DNA of 9,293 nucleotides, taken from the NCBI GenBank assembly GCA_028717165.1, contig JAQUOK010000075.1:1-9293 (forward strand). Direction: 5' to 3'. Position 1 is the first letter of the stretch, and the number at the start of each line of letters is the position of its first letter. This stretch comes from Victivallaceae bacterium (GTDB lineage Bacteria > Verrucomicrobiota > Lentisphaeria > Victivallales > Victivallaceae). The position numbers and the translations under genes are program-made. The notes under the pieces were generated by a model. The model saw only the letters and a program-made list of their open reading frames with translations. It had not been told where the DNA came from and ran no database searches. Positions 6,218 to 9,293 of this stretch are shown here, one piece after another.

Positions 6218-8227
6218 TCATTTTTCCGTCGGCACGACAATACCCCAGATTATCAGGTTCTGGCAAAATGCAAATATCATAAAAGTCGGTATTGCCGCTA
6301 TCACCAGCGACGCATAAACCACCGCCTGGTGCGCCATCGTCTGGAGCTGGAATATCCAGACCATTATCGTCCACATTTTCTGGTCGGGAATTATGATCAG
6401 GGCCATCATGAAAGCGGAATAGGCGCTGGTAAAAGCGCCGAGGGCAATTACCGCCAGGATCGGCTTGGAAAGGGTCATGGTCAGTGTCCAGAACTTGGTC
6501 CATTCACCGGCGCCGTCAATATCGGCGGCTTCATAAAGTTCTTTCGGCATGCTGTCGAAGAAGCCCTTCAGAAGAAAAATGGAATAGCCGTTGGCTGCGC
6601 CTGGCAGGATCAACGCCGCAAAGGTATTCAGCAGACTGGTAGTAGCCAGCTCCGGCGCCAGGAAAGGAACAATTACGAAACCGGCCACGATACCGGCAAG
6701 CAGCGAAACCAGGGCTTGGCAGTTTTCCTTCCAGGCAGGGCGCCATCTTTCCAGAATGAGAAACAGTATTATGGTTACTGAAACTCCGGTAACGACCGGA
6801 TACAGCGGAAAACGCTTAAGCAGGAGAAAACCGGGTATCATGGTAACTTCCCCGGGGAAAGCCATTGTCGCCATGCAGAAAAGAAGAATTTTGTAAGTCC
6901 CGGGCAGCTTGAAACGGCTCAACGCATATGCCGCAAGCGGGTTTACGATCAGCGCCGTAATAATCGCAAGGCCGCAGTAGATAAAAGTATTCATCAGCCC
7001 GTTCCCGTGCATGGCAATGTAATCTAATACCTGCACATAATTGCGCTTTGTAAACTCCCATCTTACCGCTCCTTTGTTTGCCATGCAGTCCTGCCAGTCG
7101 ACGGCAGCTATTAATGTTCCGAGTCCGGGATAATTTTCCGGGACTCTGCCGTATTTGCCGATAAGGAATTTACGGAATTGCGTTTCTTCGCTGTCAATGC
7201 TTACCGCCTCGATCGGGCAGTCTTTTCCTGACTTTATGAATGCTTCGAAATCACGCCTGAGATACGACGCGTCATCCAGTTTTGCCGGGAAAGGTACGGA
7301 GGACAGTTTTTCAAAATTTGTCCGGCGCTCCCGATTAAACAACTTAACAGATGCGTAACGCTTTCTGATGAAATCCTGGAAAGGAGCCTTCAGGGACTTG
7401 TCAAGGCGAATCTTTGCCAGTTCAATTCTGTTACGGACATAATTTATCCAGTCCTCTCGGATGAGCCCGGCTTCAGCCGGAACACGGTCATGCCATGGTA
7501 TATCACTGTAGCTGCGATATGAAGTGCCATGCCTTTGGTTGTATTCCTTTATCTGATTTGTATAAAGGTTGCATAAATAATCGAATACATAGGAACCCTG
7601 TGAGGTTCTGATAATAATGTCCCGCTCCCGTACCGTTTCCCGCCACCGACTAATTTCCCGGCGGAATCCTGCCGGGAGATTTTGATTGAGGTAACGTCCG
7701 ATATTTTCCAGAGGTATCCGTACGTCACTCCAGGAAATACCGCTCTGATTGGCTGCGCAGTTGTAGGCCGCTAAATCATTATTATATTTTTCTGCCATCC
7801 AACTGCGGTATGAACGCAGGTTCTCCGGTAACATCCCAGAAGCCTTGATTTGACCGACAAACCGCTGTTCAACCGGAATTGTCCTGCGCCAATTGCGGCA
7901 ATCTTCAATAAATTCCAAAGCTACAGCCGGCGGCGGTTCGATATCGCTCCAGCTTAAAACCCGTTTCCCCCAGGCATTCTGAACGATATCCGTGTTAGTG
8001 TTATATTTCGATTCGGCATATTTCTGGAACAGGATGCGGTCACTGAACCAGAATCCGGGATAGGGGCTGATTGACCACGAGTCGGCCTCGCTTTTCACCG
8101 ATCCGGCCAACATCAGCAGCAAAGGATAAACCATTGAGACTGCCCCCACTATCAAGGTTAAATATATACAAGCATAAATGAACCTTACTTTCGGACTGCG
8201 TCTTCCTATTTCACTTATTATCGGCAT
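6218..8227 (-). CDS. MalG/UgpE-type sugar ABC permease with large repeat-containing extracytoplasmic insertion
   Basis: This is the second membrane subunit of the importer. It has 669 residues, against roughly 270-300 for ordinary MalG-type permeases. Helix 1 is at about 16-40 (IYLTLIVGAVSMVYPLLLML). Residues about 45-400 are hydrophilic, rich in Arg, Tyr, Trp and Asn, and should lie outside the membrane. The conserved core starts near 405 (NTFIYCGLAIITALIVNPLA), with further helices near 443-468, 533-553, 588-612 and 636-662. The EAA loop is at 566-586 (EAADIDGAG), where the usual LP is LS. A second insertion at about 474-530 adds what look like two extra hydrophobic segments. The big insertion reads as about five degenerate modules, each opening with F..(F/Y/W)...KY and then N....GT....W.D..P. 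The start ATG has AGGAAA at 8236-8241. The reading frame is uninterrupted, so this is a real fusion or insertion and not an assembly artefact of two genes. The role of the insertion is unknown. Confidence 0.9.
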   Translation of the reverse strand: MPIISEIGRRSPKVRFIYACIYLTLIVGAVSMVYPLLLMLAGSVKSEADSWSISPYPGFWFSDRILFQKYAESKYNTNTDIVQNAWGKRVLSWSDIEPPPAVALEFIEDCRNWRRTIPVEQRFVGQIKASGMLPENLRSYRSWMAEKYNNDLAAYNCAANQSGISWSDVRIPLENIGRYLNQNLPAGFRREISRWRETVRERDIIIRTSQGSYVFDYLCNLYTNQIKEYNQRHGTSYRSYSDIPWHDRVPAEAGLIREDWINYVRNRIELAKIRLDKSLKAPFQDFIRKRYASVKLFNRERRTNFEKLSSVPFPAKLDDASYLRRDFEAFIKSGKDCPIEAVSIDSEETQFRKFLIGKYGRVPENYPGLGTLIAAVDWQDCMANKGAVRWEFTKRNYVQVLDYIAMHGNGLMNTFIYCGLAIITALIVNPLAAYALSRFKLPGTYKILLFCMATMAFPGEVTMIPGFLLLKRFPLYPVVTGVSVTIILFLILERWRPAWKENCQALVSLLAGIVAGFVIVPFLAPELATTSLLNTFAALILPGAANGYSIFLLKGFFDSMPKELYEAADIDGAGEWTKFWTLTMTLSKPILAVIALGAFTSAYSAFMMALIIIPDQKMWTIMVWIFQLQTMAHQAVVYASLVIAAIPTFMIFAFCQNLIIWGIVVPTEK

Positions 8228-8339
8228 AGTTAAAATTTCCTGTTTGGGGATCGAATATGAAAAAATTCCGTTTCGATTTCGTTTACTTTATAGTTGTACA
8301 TATTTATTTAATTAACCGTTCTATATTTCCGTTGCTTCG

Positions 8340-9293
8340 TTACGCAGCGTCAGTTCCGCCTCCGCCGGCCGCCTTGAATTCCATCCGGCTCAGTCTCTGG
8401 AGGTTGTAAACGGTAAAGCCGATGAGCATTGAGCCCAGTACCCACGCCATCGCCGTGGCGGCGCCGAAACGCAGATAGCCAAACGCCTCCCAGAAAATGT
8501 GCAGGCCGATTACCTCGGTAGCCCCGTAAGGGGTATACGGCCCGCCGCCAGTCATGGCGAGGATAAATGAGCTTCCACTGTGCATACAGCCGATTACCGA
8601 ACCGATAAAATTTATTACCACCAGCGCCTTAATTGATGGCAGCGCGATATTCCAGGCTTTGTGGAACGGCCCGGCGCCGTCAATGTCGGCCGCCTCATAT
8701 AAATCGTCGGGAATTCCCTTTAACGCCGCAAGATAAATCAAGCAGCCGGGTCCCATTCCTGCCCAGATCGAAGGCAGAATACAGAAGAAAAGAGCGAATT
8801 GCGAAGAAGACAGCCATTCGGTGGAAAACCCGGAAATATGCGTTCCGAAGACGTAATTAAGCGCATTTACTCCGAAATTCAAGACCTGGTTTATCATCCC
8901 GTGCTGCCCGTAAAAACCTTTCCAGAGGAAAATAACTACTACTCCGGATAATATTGCCGGGAGATAATATATTGTGCGGAAAAATATCTTCCCTTTCGGC
9001 ACCTCGGTCAGGAGAATCGCCAGGATTATGGGCGCCGCGAAACCGAATACCATGTAAAGCACGGTATATTCCAGCGAAACCAGCATAGCGTGCCAGAATT
9101 CCGCGCTGAAAAGCACGGTCGCAAAATTTTCGAAGCCGACCCAGACACTGAAGCCGCGAACATTGTAATCCTGGAACGCCATTACCGTTCCGCGCAACAG
9201 CGGCCAGTATTTCCAGACCGCGATCAGGAGAATTGCCGGAAGCAGGAGCATATACGCTTTCTTGTTGCGGCTGAACTGCCAGTTGCCGCGCGC
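8340..9293 (-). CDS. MalF/UgpA-type sugar ABC transporter permease, 5' end cut by window edge
   Basis: This is one of the two membrane subunits of a carbohydrate ABC importer. The frame stays open to the right edge; the first visible Met (9251) already sits in the first membrane helix (LLLPAILLIAVW) and 14 in-frame codons precede it, so the true start lies outside. Counting from that Met, membrane segments appear near residues 1-20, 56-81, 94-112, 152-175, 208-230 and 262-283. The cytoplasmic EAA loop that docks on the ATPase is canonical at 186-205 (EAADIDGAG, then IALP). Residues 230-245 contain the GGGP turn common in this family (AMTGGGPYTPYGATE). The C-terminus is glycine- and alanine-rich. 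The partner permease follows 112 bases downstream, so the two probably share an mRNA. The substrate cannot be read from the sequence; import of an oligosaccharide is inferred from the neighbouring hydrolase. The family call is firm. Confidence 0.93.
   Translation of the reverse strand, partial: ARGNWQFSRNKKAYMLLLPAILLIAVWKYWPLLRGTVMAFQDYNVRGFSVWVGFENFATVLFSAEFWHAMLVSLEYTVLYMVFGFAAPIILAILLTEVPKGKIFFRTIYYLPAILSGVVVIFLWKGFYGQHGMINQVLNFGVNALNYVFGTHISGFSTEWLSSSQFALFFCILPSIWAGMGPGCLIYLAALKGIPDDLYEAADIDGAGPFHKAWNIALPSIKALVVINFIGSVIGCMHSGSSFILAMTGGGPYTPYGATEVIGLHIFWEAFGYLRFGAATAMAWVLGSMLIGFTVYNLQRLSRMEFKAAGGGGTDAA

Noticed and set aside
6329..6781. A 150-codon plus-strand frame opposite the long permease gene.
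   Set aside because: It is antisense to the conserved permease core, of low-complexity polar composition, with no protein family features.
8230..8301. A 23-codon frame in the gap between the two permease genes, ending two bases before the next start codon.
   Set aside because: It has no ribosome site, is A+T-rich and short, and the close stop is explained by chance. It is not listed as a gene.

Overview
The window carries a one-directional stretch of carbohydrate-import and glycan-breakdown genes. Every gene I can support lies on the minus strand, so transcription runs from the right edge (9293) to the left (1). No rRNA, tRNA, CRISPR array, transposase or attachment site was seen. Organism: moderate base composition with A+T-rich spacers, AGGA-type ribosome binding sites, a GH2 enzyme with an extra C-terminal amidotransferase-like domain, and a sugar permease with a very large extracytoplasmic insertion. 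Together these recall the Planctomycetota-Verrucomicrobiota-Lentisphaerota group, perhaps Lentisphaerota. That assignment is inference from gene style only.

Layout in transcription order. First comes a MalF/UgpA-type sugar ABC permease, cut by the right edge (9293 to 8340). After a 112-base gap follows its MalG/UgpE-type partner (8227 to 6218). This partner is 669 residues long, more than twice the usual size, mainly because about 350 residues sit between its first membrane helix and the conserved core. A 252-base A+T-rich spacer holds a perfect 22-base palindrome with a central CG and a possible 28-codon reading frame. Next is a 947-residue GH2-type glycosidase (5965 to 3122), a small four-helix SMR/EamA-like membrane protein (3046 to 2705), a broken Gfo/Idh/MocA-type dehydrogenase remnant (2678 to 2369), and a 737-residue protein that looks like a helical-toroid plus beta-sandwich polysaccharide lyase (2309 to 96). 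A possible further gene start touches the left edge.

Working model (inference): the two permeases form the membrane channel of an importer for an oligosaccharide. The GH2 enzyme and the lyase-like protein both lack signal peptides and would break the imported sugar down in the cytoplasm. No solute-binding protein or ATPase gene is visible; the binding protein may lie to the right of the window and the ATPase may be shared or encoded elsewhere. The palindrome would be a natural place for a LacI-type regulator to control the catabolic part separately from the transporter. The most unusual element is the permease insertion, which reads as about five degenerate copies of a module of 55 to 75 residues.
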